This document shows, in pieces, positions 20,800 through 32,393 of a stretch of 64,000 nucleotides of DNA (position 1 is the stretch's first letter; every line of letters starts with the position of its first letter). Under the pieces are notes generated by a model, which had not been told where the DNA came from, made no database searches, and saw nothing but the letters and a program-made list of their open reading frames with translations. A program made the translations under genes and the position numbers. Source of the stretch: Microplitis mediator (Eukaryota; Arthropoda; Insecta; Hymenoptera; Braconidae). The DNA lies in contig NC_079976.1 in the NCBI RefSeq assembly GCF_029852145.1, positions 3,472,001-3,536,000 on the forward strand. The letters are read 5' to 3'.

Positions 20800-22345
20800 T
20801 ACACTACTGGAAAAAATTAAAGGATCAAAAAAAATTCCAAATTTTTGGACGATTTTCAACAGGCCGTAACTTCGAGAGAAATGGTCGTACAAAAAATAAA
20901 AAAAAGGCAATTGTAGCTCCAAGTGTCTACTTTTTGGATTAGAACTTTAAAATTTTGTAGCGTCAGCAGTTTTTGAGTAATCTTAGAAAAACCAGCGACA
21001 AAAAAATTTTCAAATTTTTTTAATTTTTAACTTCCCGCTAAGAAAATTGTAAATTTTCAAAAATTCGGGAAGTTATTGGTTTCGGTCCGATTTACGAAAA
21101 TCGAATTTCCATCAGATGTCGACGTTTCGAGGTCCTAGGGAGCTATCCTGACTAATTTCACGATGATGTCCGAGTGTATGTATGTATGTATGTACGTACG
21201 TACGTACGTACGTACGTACGTACGTATGTAAATACCTGTATCTTTTGAACGGATGAACCGATTTTGAACTTTAAGGTGCCATTCGACGCGGATTGTCAAT
21301 ATCTTGAAGCCGAGAGAAAATTGAGCTTGATCGGTAGGGCTCGTTCAGAGATATTCCAAAAATAAAGTTTTTTCAAAAATGTTTTTTTTGGATAACTTTT
21401 AATGTGCTCGATGGATTCATTCCAAAATGGACTGGGCTCTAGAGCTTTATAAGCCGCGTCGAATGCCACCTCAACCATCAAAATCGGTTCATTCGTTCAA
21501 GAGAAACCGCTGTCGAAAGAATTAAAAAAAAAAATTTTTTTTATTTTTCCTGAAATATCTCAAAAACGACTCGATAAATCGAATCCAAAATTTTATCAGC
21601 TTTAGAACTTGACAAAACGCGTCGATTGCCGCCTCAACCATCAAAATCGGTTAATTCGTTCGCGAGATATCGTGGGAGAAAGAAATGCTAAAAAATGGTT
21701 TTTTACAAAACAATGGCATACAAAAGTATTTGTGAGCTCGTAGAGCTCGAAAATGTATTCACAATAGTGTTTTCGAGCTCAACGAGCTCGAAAACAGCGG
21801 GAAGTTTTGGGGCTGGCCCGCAGGGTCAACTGACAGACCGATTTTTTTTTTTTGGTCTACGGGCGTGGAAAAATATTTTTTTCGATTAACCACTATAAGG
21901 ATCGGATACTTTTATTATTCAGCTTTAATTTCGTTTTTTATGGACCTTGATACGTCCACTTCTCGCCGAGATATCGGTCATCGAATGGAAAAGGATCCTT
22001 TTGTCTTTGATTATCGATATCTCAGAAACCAATGATCGCACAGAAAGTTAATGGTGGGTTTCAAAAACTTGAATAAATTCCCTTCAACGATTAGCCATCG
22101 CTTTTTCGAAAAAAAAATTTTTTCCTATCGTCACATGAATTTGAAAATGTAACAAAAAAAGGGCTTTTGTTGGCTTTTTGAAAAATCGGGCGCTGAAACG
22201 AAAATATTGTGGAAATCGATAATGTTGAGTGCATTTTACAGTTCAATATGTCCACACTAACCCTCCAACGAGCCAGATCAATCCAACCAGCCGTTTTTTT
22301 GTTTCACTCGATCAAATTTTTGAAAAAATTAAAGGATCACGTTTT
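20800..22345. repeat. Composite interspersed repeat between cycle and POLD3
   Basis: The direct motif GAAAAAATTAAAGGATCA occurs at both edges (about 20810 and 22322) and encloses about 1.5 kb of repeat-like sequence. This includes repeated GAACGGATGAACCGATTTT-type and CCTCAACCATCAAAATCGGTT segments (21452, 21632) and GAGCTCGTAGAGCTCG motifs. No transposase or reverse transcriptase could be read. It contains a smaller inverted-repeat element, listed separately. Confidence 0.55.
21030..21806. mobile_element. Inverted-repeat element with TATG/TACG microsatellite, nested in the composite repeat
   Basis: AACTTCCCGCT at 21030 and AGCGGGAAGTT ending at 21806 are an exact 11-bp inverted pair bounding 777 bp. 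Inside is a (TATG)n(TACG)n tract at 21175-21230. The reading frames across it are short and unsupported. Confidence 0.5.
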
Positions 22346-22521
22346 TTGCTCTGAAACATAATCTTTAACAAGATGAAAAAAAAAATTGACAGTTCACTTC
22401 AGTCGAAAAATTAGAACTCTAGAGTAAAATTACGAACCATCTCGAGCGCTCTGAGCGCCACCTTGAATTTGTCTACAAAAAAAGTAAAAGTAAAACAACG
22501 CAGCTGTTTGGCTATTGCTGC

Positions 22522-22538
22522 TATAAAAAGGCGCGAAA
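22522..22538 (+). promoter_or_regulatory. TATA box abutting an E2F site, POLD3 promoter
   Basis: TATAAAAAG (22522-22530) is followed directly by GGCGCGAAA (22530-22538), the E2F/DP consensus in reverse (TTTCGCGCC). Transcription would start near 22555, about 190 bp before the ATG. E2F control suits an S-phase replication gene; use in vivo is inferred. Confidence 0.55.
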
Positions 22539-22744
22539 ATAATTCATTACCAAGCCAGAATTTAGTTTCACTAATTAATTAATTAATCAATCTGCAAATT
22601 AATTAAAAATGTCTAGCAAATAGTCCTAATTACTTAAATATTCACTAGGTGGTGCATTTAAAAATAAAGTGTCACATTAATTACAAATAATATTTATAAG
22701 TTGTCCTGTTGTTGAAGATCAAGACCCAATAAGTAAATTAAACC

Positions 22745-24250
22745 ATGGATTTAATGAACAATTATTTGGATACTCTTGCTGGGTACATTAATGATGAAGA
22801 CAAGCTGGTAAGATTTAAATAAATTTTATTTGTGTGAAACTACGATGTAATGGTAATTTAAATGTCTATTGATTTTTAGGTTACGTATAAATGGCTGAGC
22901 AAAGAGCTAGAAGTCCATGTAAATTTATCTAAACAAATTCTGGAAGAGTATTGGAGTAAAAACAAATCAAGTGATCAACTTGTAGCCACAATAATGATAA
23001 TAGGTCACACCAAAGACGGAGGTATGCGTGTTGAAGTTGTCAAGGAATCAGACTTTGGTGTCGCTGCTGATAAGTATGACAGAATAATATCCCAGCATTT
23101 GTACAGCTTACAGAAGTCTCTGCCAGACATTCAATTGCTGGCTGAGGCAGGTCAAGGTGACACTAAATTTTCAGCCATTACTTGCGAGAATGCTGTTTTA
23201 TTGAGCGACGAAGAATTATTTAAGCGGAGATGGGGCTCTGATAAAACCTACATGGCATCAACTGCTGCTGCTGCTGTCACTGCGGAACGTAAGCCTGTTG
23301 AGACGAAGAAAAATATTTTTAGTAATTTTACTAAGTCTAGTGATAAAGTCAGTGATAGCAAGACTACTAATAAGAGTAACGATGACAATGGAGTAAGTAA
23401 TGGAGCTCATAGTAGCAATGATGTCAAAGAAGACAAAGTTGAAGCTAAAAAAGTGTCACCAGTTAAAAGTAAACCCGCTGAAACAAAGAAAGGCGCTTCT
23501 AAGAAACCTGTACAGTCTCAGAAAACTGGGCTAAGCAATTTGTTTGGTAAAGTTGCTGTTGCTAATTCTAAAAAGTCACCACCAAATAAAAATAAAGATT
23601 CTGCTGATAAAAATAATGACAATAAAAGTAATGGAGTTGAAGAAAGTCCAATGGAAGTTGATGAAAGTCCTAAAATAATTGAGAGTAATGGAGTATCTGC
23701 AAGTAAATCAAATTTAAAACCCAAAGATTCGGGTTCTACTTCTAATTCAGCTTCGGACAATAAGAGCAGTAACGAAAAATCGAGTCAGAAGAGTAATGGT
23801 GATATTAAAGCTAAAAATAAAACCAAACAAAATCGCGGCAGCAAACGTAATAGGAGCAGAGACTCCAGTAAGGAGGATACCAAAAAAAGAAAACGTATCT
23901 TCTTGGTGTCGGATTCGAGCGATGAATCAGCTGCCAGTGATCCTGAGCCCGATTTATTTGATGACCCGCCTCCTGAAGAAGCTGTGGTGGTAAAAGAAAA
24001 ATCACCGTCACCACCACCAGCTAAACAGGTCGAAGGTAAACGCAAAGTGCGTAAAGCTGTCGATAAAACTTTTATGGACGAGGACGGCTACCTCGTTACT
24101 AAGAAAACTTTTGTCTACGAGAGCGCTTCCGATGAAGAGCCACCAACACCAGCGGCAATTAAAGAAGTTGAGGTGAAGAAAGCTACAGCCGCTCAGATCA
24201 AAAAACAAAACAAACAGACTTCTATTATGAGCTTTTTCAAAAAAGCTTAA
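22745..24250 (+). CDS. POLD3: DNA polymerase delta subunit 3 (POLD3/p66), 477 aa
   Basis: Exons 22745-22807 and 22880-24250 join in frame. The start MDLMNNYLDTLAGYINDEDK and the next residues, VTYKWLSKELEVHVNLSKQ and ILEEYW, match the N-terminal winged-helix region of POLD3 that binds the B subunit. The middle is a long low-complexity linker rich in Lys, Ser, Asn and Asp. The protein ends in QTSIMSFFKKA, a PCNA-interacting PIP box (QxxIxxFF, about residues 466-473), as in human (QVSITGFF). POLD3 is the accessory subunit that links polymerase delta to PCNA in lagging-strand synthesis and break-induced replication. Its length is close to human (466). A TATA/E2F pair lies upstream. Antisense frames within the linker are shadows. 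Confidence 0.93.
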
Positions 24251-24807
24251 TTGTACTTTTTTTTTTTTTTTTTAATTATGTTATTACTTTAGTATAATGT
24301 TTAAGTAATTACTAATTAGTTTATTGAGTTAGTAATTAACATTATTGATAATTAATTATTTTTTCTGATTGTTTGGATGTTTTTTAGTACAAAGTTTAAA
24401 TGACGTGCCTCTGTAATTTTTAAATATTTCATTTAGATAAATTAAATTTAAAATAAATTGAGCAAATGTTTATATAGAAATTATTTATTTTTATTCTCTA
24501 AGTGCCCGGGAAAAATTCATGGTCATAAATGGCCACTCATATCTGATCAGATACAAAAAATTGGACCTACTTGTCCATGTATGATCTTCTTTAAAAAAAT
24601 ATGAGTATTTGTTACTAGATAATAATTAATAATGGCTGTAGTTTATAGAAAAAATGTAAATAAATTCAAAAGATATGGAATCATGAATCCGATGACGCAG
24701 ATCAGATAAAAGTTCTTATCAGAATTCAGTTCTGTTGCAAGATACCGATACACTGTAGCTCTTCAGTCTACTGATTAATTTAATAGATTAGGAGTGAGTT
24801 TTCAAAA

Positions 24808-26651
24808 ATGTATTTTATTGTTATAGTTTTGTTAATTAATTTTTTAAAATCATCTTCGGGCAATTTGTGTCAAGTGTGCGTGTGCTCAGGTATGATTTAT
24901 AAATTAAATTTATTTAAAATATCATCAAGTAAGAAACGAATAATTTAAATTATTTTTATCAGGTGCAACAATTGATTGCAATGGAAGATTGAATTCCAGC
25001 GACACAAATATTTTAAAATTACTGACAAGTGAACTCACCCAGGAAATAATTTTATCAAGTGACAACACGTCACTGGAAATTTTAAATCCTAAAGACAAAA
25101 TAGAAGAATTTAAAATCGTTGATTTGTCTGAAAATAATTTAAATGAAAGCGCAATAAATGCACTGACTAGTCTAATTAATTTGAAAGAACTTAATTTTTC
25201 TTTAAATAATTGGAAGGCATTAACTGCAGATGTGTTTGATAATTTTTTATCACTATCTAAGCTCGATTTGAGTCACAATTTAATAGCAGAGATAAGCACC
25301 CGTCCGTGTAATTTGACTCATCTAGACTTATCTTACAATAGACTGAAAATTCTAACAGCCAGACAACTAAATTGCCCTCAGTTAAAGTTTATAAATTTAT
25401 CTTACAATTTAATAACGTCAATAAACGGCCAAGCGTTTGTTAATTTGAATTCACTCAGTACATTACTTCTCAATAATAATTTCATTCAGTCCCTGGATAT
25501 CTTCTGTCCTTCTTTAAAAAATCTCTCAGTCGCTCACAATAAATTATCCCACCTTCCGTCAAATCTATCTGTCGATTTTCTTGATATAAAACACAATTTT
25601 ATCTCCACAATCCAAACAAATCCGACAGCCAATCACTTAAAATCATTAGATATCAGCAGAAATAATTTATCGCTCATAAACGCGACGTTTATTAATTTAA
25701 AAATCCTCAATATTTCTTACAATTATTTTTCTTCCATCCCACCGCTTTCTGTTAAAAATTCACCGGCTCTCGAGGAATTTATAATCAGCGGCAATCCTCT
25801 GACTAAATTAATTTTTAACCAGCAAATAAAATTGAAAAGATTTATCGCAAGTGATTTAAATAAACTGGAGAGTATTGATGAAGATTCATTTGATCTTTTG
25901 CGAGCGCACGATGACAGTTGTATCAATTTAACTATTTCTTCAAACAAAAATTTAAAATCTCTGCACGACAATGCGTTCAAAAATCTTCATGTCTGCTACG
26001 TAAGTTAATAAATAAATTAAACCTCAATAAAAATAAATTAATAATAAACTTCTTTAGTTGGATTTAAGTAACAATGGACTCGAGCGTATTTCAAGACGAT
26101 CAGTAAAAATATTAAACGAATCAATACCCAAGTACGGGATTAATCTGCAAGGAAATCCATTGATTTGTGACTGCGAATCTCAATGGATGCTAGACGATTT
26201 GTTACCAAAATTATATGGAATTAACTCAGCACTTCTGGCTAATTTAAGGTGACAAAAACTAAATTTGGCAGTTTGTTAATTACTTATTAATTAATTAATT
26301 AAATTTGTTTATTTACATAATAAGAGTTAAGATACTGTACATTTTTAAAAAATAATATTTTTAAACAGATGTAATAAACCGACAGAAGTATTCAATGTAC
26401 GGATGGTACATTGGTACAAATGGAAGACAAAAGTACTCTGTAAATCATCTATTAAATTCGAGCGACTTGTTGCTATTGAGGATAATACTTATACAGTAGC
26501 GCAGAGTTCAACGATTATTATTAAATCAAGCAACAGCGCTAAGTTTATTATCATCGGGGCAGCGACAGTACTGTCATTAATAACAATTATTGGTCTTACA
26601 CTATCGGAAAAATTGGCTAAAAAACATCGCAGACGTAACAGAAGATTATAA
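24808..26651 (+). CDS. Leucine-rich-repeat single-pass membrane protein (530 aa)
   Basis: Exons 24808-24889, 24963-25999, 26058-26248 and 26369-26651 join in frame. A signal peptide (MYFIVIVLLINFLKSSSG) precedes a Cys-rich N-cap (CQVCVCSGATIDC). About a dozen LRRs follow (LKELNFSLN, LSKLDLSHNLI, LTHLDLSYNRL, LKFINLSYNLI and others, about residues 70-370), with many Asn glycosylation sites. The C-cap is NPLICDCESQWMLDDL with later Cys residues, then a membrane span (FIIIGAATVLSLITIIGLTL, about 495-514) and a short basic tail (KKHRRRNRR). No TIR domain is present, so it is not a Toll receptor. The ectodomain is extracellular, and ligand and exact orthology are unknown. It may be a rapidly diverging receptor or adhesion protein. 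Confidence 0.85.
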
Positions 26652-26894
26652 TCGTCTTGATAAATATTTATTAAATAATTTAATTGGTAATTTGACAAGT
26701 CCTATTTATTAATTTAAATTTTATATTATTATTATCATCATTATTTTTTAAATTATTTATAATCACAGTACATTTACTGTTTGTGTAAATGTTTATTTTT
26801 AAAAATCAATAACGTTTATTTTGATTAATCTATTGATATTTGGACGCAATATTTAGTTTTTTTTTTAAATATTCAAATTAAAATTTGAATAAAG

Positions 26895-28572
26895 TTAAAT
26901 ATCGTCAATGAGGTAATGACAAGTATTATCATCTAGAGTACACGGTTTTTCTCTCAATTGGTTTATAAATGTCACTAAACGTTGATAATAATCTGTTTGA
27001 TTCCACGTTTCATTGTGCGTACCACCAGAAATAGTTATCAATTTTTTGTAATTACATTTACATTTATTGTAAAGTTCAATCATCATACGCGGAGGTACCA
27101 AAGTGTCCGCGGAACCAGATACAAATAACGTTGGCACATTTATAGACGTAACTTTATCTGTAGACATAAATTTGTTTTTGTAAAAAAAAAGCGGTAAATA
27201 TTTAATAAACTTGTAACCAATTAAAACAGAGGCCATTTCTGGAATACTGGTAAATGTATTCTCTAAAATAAGGCACCATATTCTTTGTGTATTGTAATTA
27301 GCAGCCAGATCAATAGCTATTGCTCCTCCTAAAGAGAAAATTAATAATTATTTACTGTAATTAAAAATTATAAAGCTACGTAATATTTATTTTAAATACC
27401 TAGTGATCTACCAAATACAATTATTTCATTGGTATTGATATCATTACGACTTAATAAATAATCTAGACCAGCTTGAGCATCCATGTAGAGACCAGATTCT
27501 GTTGGTGTGCCTTGAGAAAAACCGTAGCCACGATATTCTAGTACTAATATATTACATTTAACTTTATGATATAGTCCTGCTACGTTTATAAGTCTGTGAA
27601 CAATATAAATATATATATTAATTAATTTTTTATATCACCGACATTCGAACTTGTGGTTTCAATGCCTGGTTAGCCGATCAATAAAATTAAGGTCAAAATA
27701 ATTTTTTAAATTTCATATTACGGCTAATTTTTACGCGGGTATTTTTTGAATTTACAAAAATTTTTTCCCGATCTTCGGATGCAAGTGACTAAAAATTTAT
27801 CAATTGATGATCTGATTATAATCAGAGATCCATCTGATAGGCATTTAATTTTTTGACGTCATTTTAATTAAATAAATTAACAATTTGCTTCATTATTACG
27901 GTGTCAAAATTTGACTGACATTTAAATTCTAAGTTTCAACGCAAGTGATTATAAAAAATATTTTATGGCAGGACAAAAATTCAGATTAGGTGTGATATTA
28001 ATCAGCCTTTAATTAAACTCACGTTTGATCTGTTACCCAATAAACTATTAAATATAAATATATAAAAAATTAATAGACTAAATAAAATATAAACCTGTGA
28101 CCAATATTGCCAGCATTGCCATGAAGATAAAGAATTGTCGGTGATTGTTTAGCTTCTTCCCCAGGTTGTGATATGAAAAATGTGTGCAATATCGTACCAT
28201 CCTTAGAATGTATGTAAACTGTTTGATATGGTAAATTAAACATTGATGGTGATGGTACATAAATACGTGAATGAGTAGGAATTACTGGATGATAAACGAA
28301 CACGTCTTCTAATTTGTATAAAATTTCTATTGTAAAAATAAATAAAATAAATTATTTTCACTTGACAAATTACGATTAATTATTTATTATTCATATTTAC
28401 CTGTCGTTTCAATACAAAATATAAAAAACAATGTAAAAATGACTCCATAAAGCCAATAGATAATTAAATATAAAAATACATGAGCTAAAAAAATAACCCC
28501 CTGTTTCCATGGTAAATTTCTTGTAAATCTTATTGGACATTTTCGTAAAAATCTCTTCAGTGATATAATCAT
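26895..28572 (-). CDS. ABHD13: Alpha/beta hydrolase domain protein 13 (ABHD13), 343 aa
   Basis: Exons 28572-28401, 28326-28095, 27593-27400 and 27328-26895 join in frame. An N-terminal signal anchor (about residues 22-50, FLAHVFLYLIIYWLYGVIFT) is followed by the lid/core start PTILYLHGNAGNIGHR (oxyanion HG), VLEYRGYGFSQGTPTE, the nucleophile elbow GRSLGG (Ser about 197), the acid in SGSADTLVP and the histidine in GGTHNETW. This is a complete Ser-Asp-His triad, and length and motifs match animal ABHD13 (human 337 aa). It is predicted to be a type II membrane serine hydrolase; its substrate is poorly known. The start is the first ATG in frame (MIISLKRFLRK). Intron 2 (500 bp) contains a short tRNA-like GTTCGAATGTC sequence. 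It is transcribed divergently from the 6-phosphogluconolactonase gene, about 1 kb away. Confidence 0.92.
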
Positions 28573-29576
28573 TTTTAATAATAAGTATACCAATGTATAT
28601 ATATATTTTTTTTTAGCAGAATCATTCACTTTAAATGTTCGAATTCACATAAAATTATTTTTAAAATCATTTCACATTTTTATTCAAATGTCAACTAAAA
28701 ATTTATTATTGACACCATTTTTTAAAATTTAACAAAAAACATTACATATTTATTTATATAAATTTGATGTTTTATTTTTCACTCATGTTCGCTTTATGAT
28801 GATCGATAGGCATGCAAAATAAATATTTATATTGTGTACTGCTAATTATAATAGTGATAATAATAACAATTATTATTATTGTTATTTAGGCGCGAATTAT
28901 AAAAAATTTGTAAGATAGAATAATAAATGTTTTTTTTTTTAAAGAATTAGTGGATAGTGGACGGTTTTATTAATTATGAGATAAAAAAGAGATTTATTTT
29001 ACTGACAGGAACTGTCACACATCACCCCGGTGTCCAGGACGGACATATTATACATAAATACAAAATATGAGTGTGAATTTAGCTGACAAACGTCAATTTT
29101 TAAATAAAATTTCATAGAAAACGAAATTTAAAAATTTGTATTTAAAAATCAGTTCGCGCGGTTTTTTAAATTTTATTATTTAAATTAATTGATTTGTTTA
29201 TTTGTTTAAAATTTATAAATTGTCTCATATTTTCTACACACAGTCATCGCAAAAATATACTAATTGACCACGTGATGACATGTGACAGTTCTGTATTGTC
29301 GGTAAGAATAAAATCCGTAATTTAATAAGTATCATTGTTTGATTGTATGGTATTACGATATATGTACATACTCAAATGTTATTAGTCATTGTTCATCGGT
29401 CATCACAATCTTGAATCGTGTGTACGTGATTTTTTTACAAATGCTGTAAAAGATATTAATTGAAACAAAACCTTTTATGCAGGATTTAATATTTAAGTAA
29501 ATAATTTATTTTATTATTTATGATACATATCAGAATAATAATAAATATTTATAAAGATCTACTGTAATATTTAATT
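28573..29576. other. Divergent intergenic region, ABHD13 to 6PGL
   Basis: AT-rich spacer holding the shared upstream sequences of two divergent genes. The only structured feature is the family B MITE at 29069-29247. A CACGTG occurs near 29270. No coding exon seen. Confidence 0.45.
29069..29247. mobile_element. Family B MITE (subfamily with AATCAGTTCGCGCG)
   Basis: GAGTGTGAATTTAGCTGACA at the left and TCTACACACAGTCAT at the right, diverged. Interior ATTTAAAAATCAGTTCGCGCG is shared with the copy at 38915-39092. Flanks TACAAAATAT / GCAAAAATAT suggest a worn target duplication. Confidence 0.6.
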
Positions 29577-30805
29577 ATGGAGAACGTATTAATTGAACCT
29601 GATGTTGCCGGTGTCGTTAAAAAATTGTCAAGTATTATTGAAAAGCATGCTAATGATGCAATAAATACCGGCGATGTCTTCAAAATTGGCTTATCAGGTA
29701 TTTTATAGATAATTTATAACTTAATGATATATATTTGAACTACTGCTGGTGTTGACTGAAATATTAATAATGATAATAATAATACTTATTTATTTACAGG
29801 AGGATCATTAATTAAATTTTTAGCTGAAGGTTTGCCAGAAATAACAACTGATTGGTCTAAATGGAGATTCTTTTTTTGTGATGAACGAATTGTACCTTTT
29901 GATAATGAAGAATCTACTTATGGTCAATATAAAGCTAGTTTGATTGATAAAATTCCAATTACTGAAGACCAATTTATTACTATTGATACTGAACATTCAG
30001 GTAAATAAATCAATATGATAAAGTATCTAATAGCTAGTTACTTTTTTCAGCGGGATAATTTTTAAAAAGACTAGTAACTGAGTATTTTAGATTTAAATCA
30101 GTAAATGCTGATTAATAACTCTGATTAAAACTCCATGGGATTTTTATCAGATTCAATCGGAAAGAAATAATTTTTTTAGCTGACTAACTTTCCGATTTCT
30201 GATTAACTTTCAATCGAATTCATTGGAAACTTTCCCATTAATTCCTCTTAGAATTTTGCAATCGAATTCAATCAGAGTTTTGAATCAGGGTCGGGTATTG
30301 AAAATTTCTAAAATAATTTATTTATTTGTCCAGCTGTAGAAGCGGCAAATGACTACATCATGAAGATGTCCGTATACTTTCCACCAGACAGTCTACCACG
30401 TTTCGATTTGCTTCTGCTAGGAGTTGGACCCGATGGGCATACATGCTCCCTATTTCCTGGGCATCGTTTGCTGGAAGAGACAATTAGATGGGTTTGTCCC
30501 ATAAACGATTCTCCAAAACCACCACCTTCAAGAATAACTCTCACGTTTCCGGTGATTAATAATTCTAAGGCTTGTGTCTTTGCCGTTGCTGGAGCGAGTA
30601 AAGCTGATATAATAAAGGTATATAATTGCAAATATTATTAATTAGTAAAAAATAAAGCTAACATGTATAAGTGTATAAATGAATAATTATAATTTAGCGT
30701 GTACTGAAACTGAAAGAAAATTTGCCTGCTGGTCGGGTGAATCCAACTAATGGCTCTCTATACTGGATCGTTGACCAAGAAGCTGCTAAAGGCCTGAACG
30801 AATAG
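29577..30805 (+). CDS. PGLS: 6-phosphogluconolactonase (237 aa)
   Basis: Exons 29577-29697, 29800-30000, 30334-30617 and 30698-30805 join in frame. Conserved segments appear in order: FKIGLSGGSLIKFLAE (about 36-52), WRFFFCDERIVPFDNEES and TYGQYK (about 65-85), FDLLLLGVGPDGHTCSLFPGH (about 130-150), then ACVFAVAGASKADIIK and the end NPTNGSLYWIVDQEAAKGL. The enzyme hydrolyses 6-phosphogluconolactone to 6-phosphogluconate, the second step of the oxidative pentose phosphate pathway, in the cytosol. Glu/Asp/His residues of the active site are present and there are no breaks. Length is close to the human enzyme (258). Intron 2 contains an inverted-repeat element (about 30118-30291). Confidence 0.95.
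30118..30291. repeat. Inverted-repeat element in 6PGL intron 2
   Basis: ACTCTGATTAAAACTC at the left is answered by GAGTTTTGAATCAGGGT at the right, with further pairing inside (CAGATTCAATCGGAAA against CAATCGAATTCA). It is about 174 bp with no coding capacity. It is probably a small MITE or fold-back sequence; its ends are uncertain. Confidence 0.4.
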
Positions 30806-32393
30806 ACTGGAATGTTTTTAATATTTTTGTATGCATTAATTATTAATTAATATTTAAATAATACTAATTATTGATAACTGATAATAATTATTAAATAAAA
30901 ATTAACATTCCTAAATAACAGTTTTATGTTTCAATTTAATTTATTTTTAACTTTATTTTATTTTTCACAATATTTTAAATCCTGGGTTATTTTTAAATTC
31001 AAACATCACACAGTTCAATAAATAAATTAAATTTTTAAATGAAGAAAAAAAAAGCTTATGTACACCAGCATAAATAAGAAACTAAATAAACATTTAATTT
31101 ATTTATTTTTTAAGCTAATGCTTGACAGTCATGATTTTAAATCAGTCCTGTTAATTTATAGGTAAATATGTTATGCCATATAAATATTATATTTTTAATA
31201 ATGTATTTAGGACTCGAAAAGTTCAATTAGTTTTAATAATTTTTAAGTATAATTAACTATAGTTCAATAGAAAAGCAGTCTGTAGCTAATTATTGTTTAT
31301 TAATTTACTCATTAGTCTGGCAATCAACAATCGTGTAAACTTTTGGAATGATATTAAATTCAAATTTTTTTTTACCTGATAATAAATAATTGAATTATAT
31401 GATGCAAGAAACATTGTAATAACATTTTTATCATTTGCTAGTTTGCCCCCAGTCTAGATTAATTTGAACGACAGCCAAAATTAATCTGACAATCAAACAT
31501 TCATTTATGTTTGATCTCCGCCTTTTTTGTTATTCTTTGCTTTTAAAATAACAATTTACAATACCTCCTTACAATCATATCTATCACAGTATCAGTGTAT
31601 AATTTTTTATTATTTATTTGATTAATTAATTTATTAATTAATAAGTTATCCTAGTTTTTATTTCTCGTTGTATTTTAAATAAAATCAACGAATCTCAGGA
31701 GGCCCACAACGAGATTTATTTTATTATTATTGTTATTATTATTATTATATAAATATTAAATATTATAATTATATCAAGTTAATAATTATTTGGTAAAGAG
31801 AATATTCACAATAAATATTTTTTAAAATTGAGTAGTAAATTTTTGTAAGAATTACTTTCATTCTATTACTCATATCGAAGTAACAGCTCTGCTGAAGCTT
31901 GATAATTAGTATTTATTATTATTATAATTGTTTTAAAATTATTAATTAATTAATTTAATTATTTACTATTATTAATAAACCTTTATCACGATTATTATTA
32001 ATGTAGGCTAAGCGATTCTTTGATTTAAAATACTCGATAATATCAATTGGGAAAAAAAATTGATTATTTTAAATTTATCTAGTGTTACTACAAACTTAAA
32101 ATTCACAAGGTCATGAGACAATAAATTATTAAGTAAACTGATTAATTATTTACAATGATATGAAATCATTGGGATAAAAAAAAGAATGATAATAATTAAT
32201 AATAAATAAATAATATTGAGGCTGAGCCATCACGCCCATTCATAAATTAGCACCTACTTTTCTTGCTGTTTTTGACTGTTATTTTTTTTTAATAAATTTG
32301 TTGTTTTATTACTAATATCAAAAAATTTCATACAATATTAAAATGATAAATAATAAATTAATAAAATTGTCAATTCCTAGTTAAATATAATCA
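30806..32393. other. AT-rich convergent intergenic region
   Basis: Between the convergent 3' ends of 6PGL and the mitochondrial carrier. AATAAA occurs at about 30893 for 6PGL. The rest is AT-rich, with (ATT)n runs at 31725-31750 and a small inverted pair TCTCGTTGT/ACAACGAGA (31663-31712). No coding region recognised. Confidence 0.5.

Noticed and set aside
24808..26651. Toll-like receptor
   Set aside because: LRRs and caps are present, but the cytoplasmic tail is about 15 basic residues with no TIR domain.
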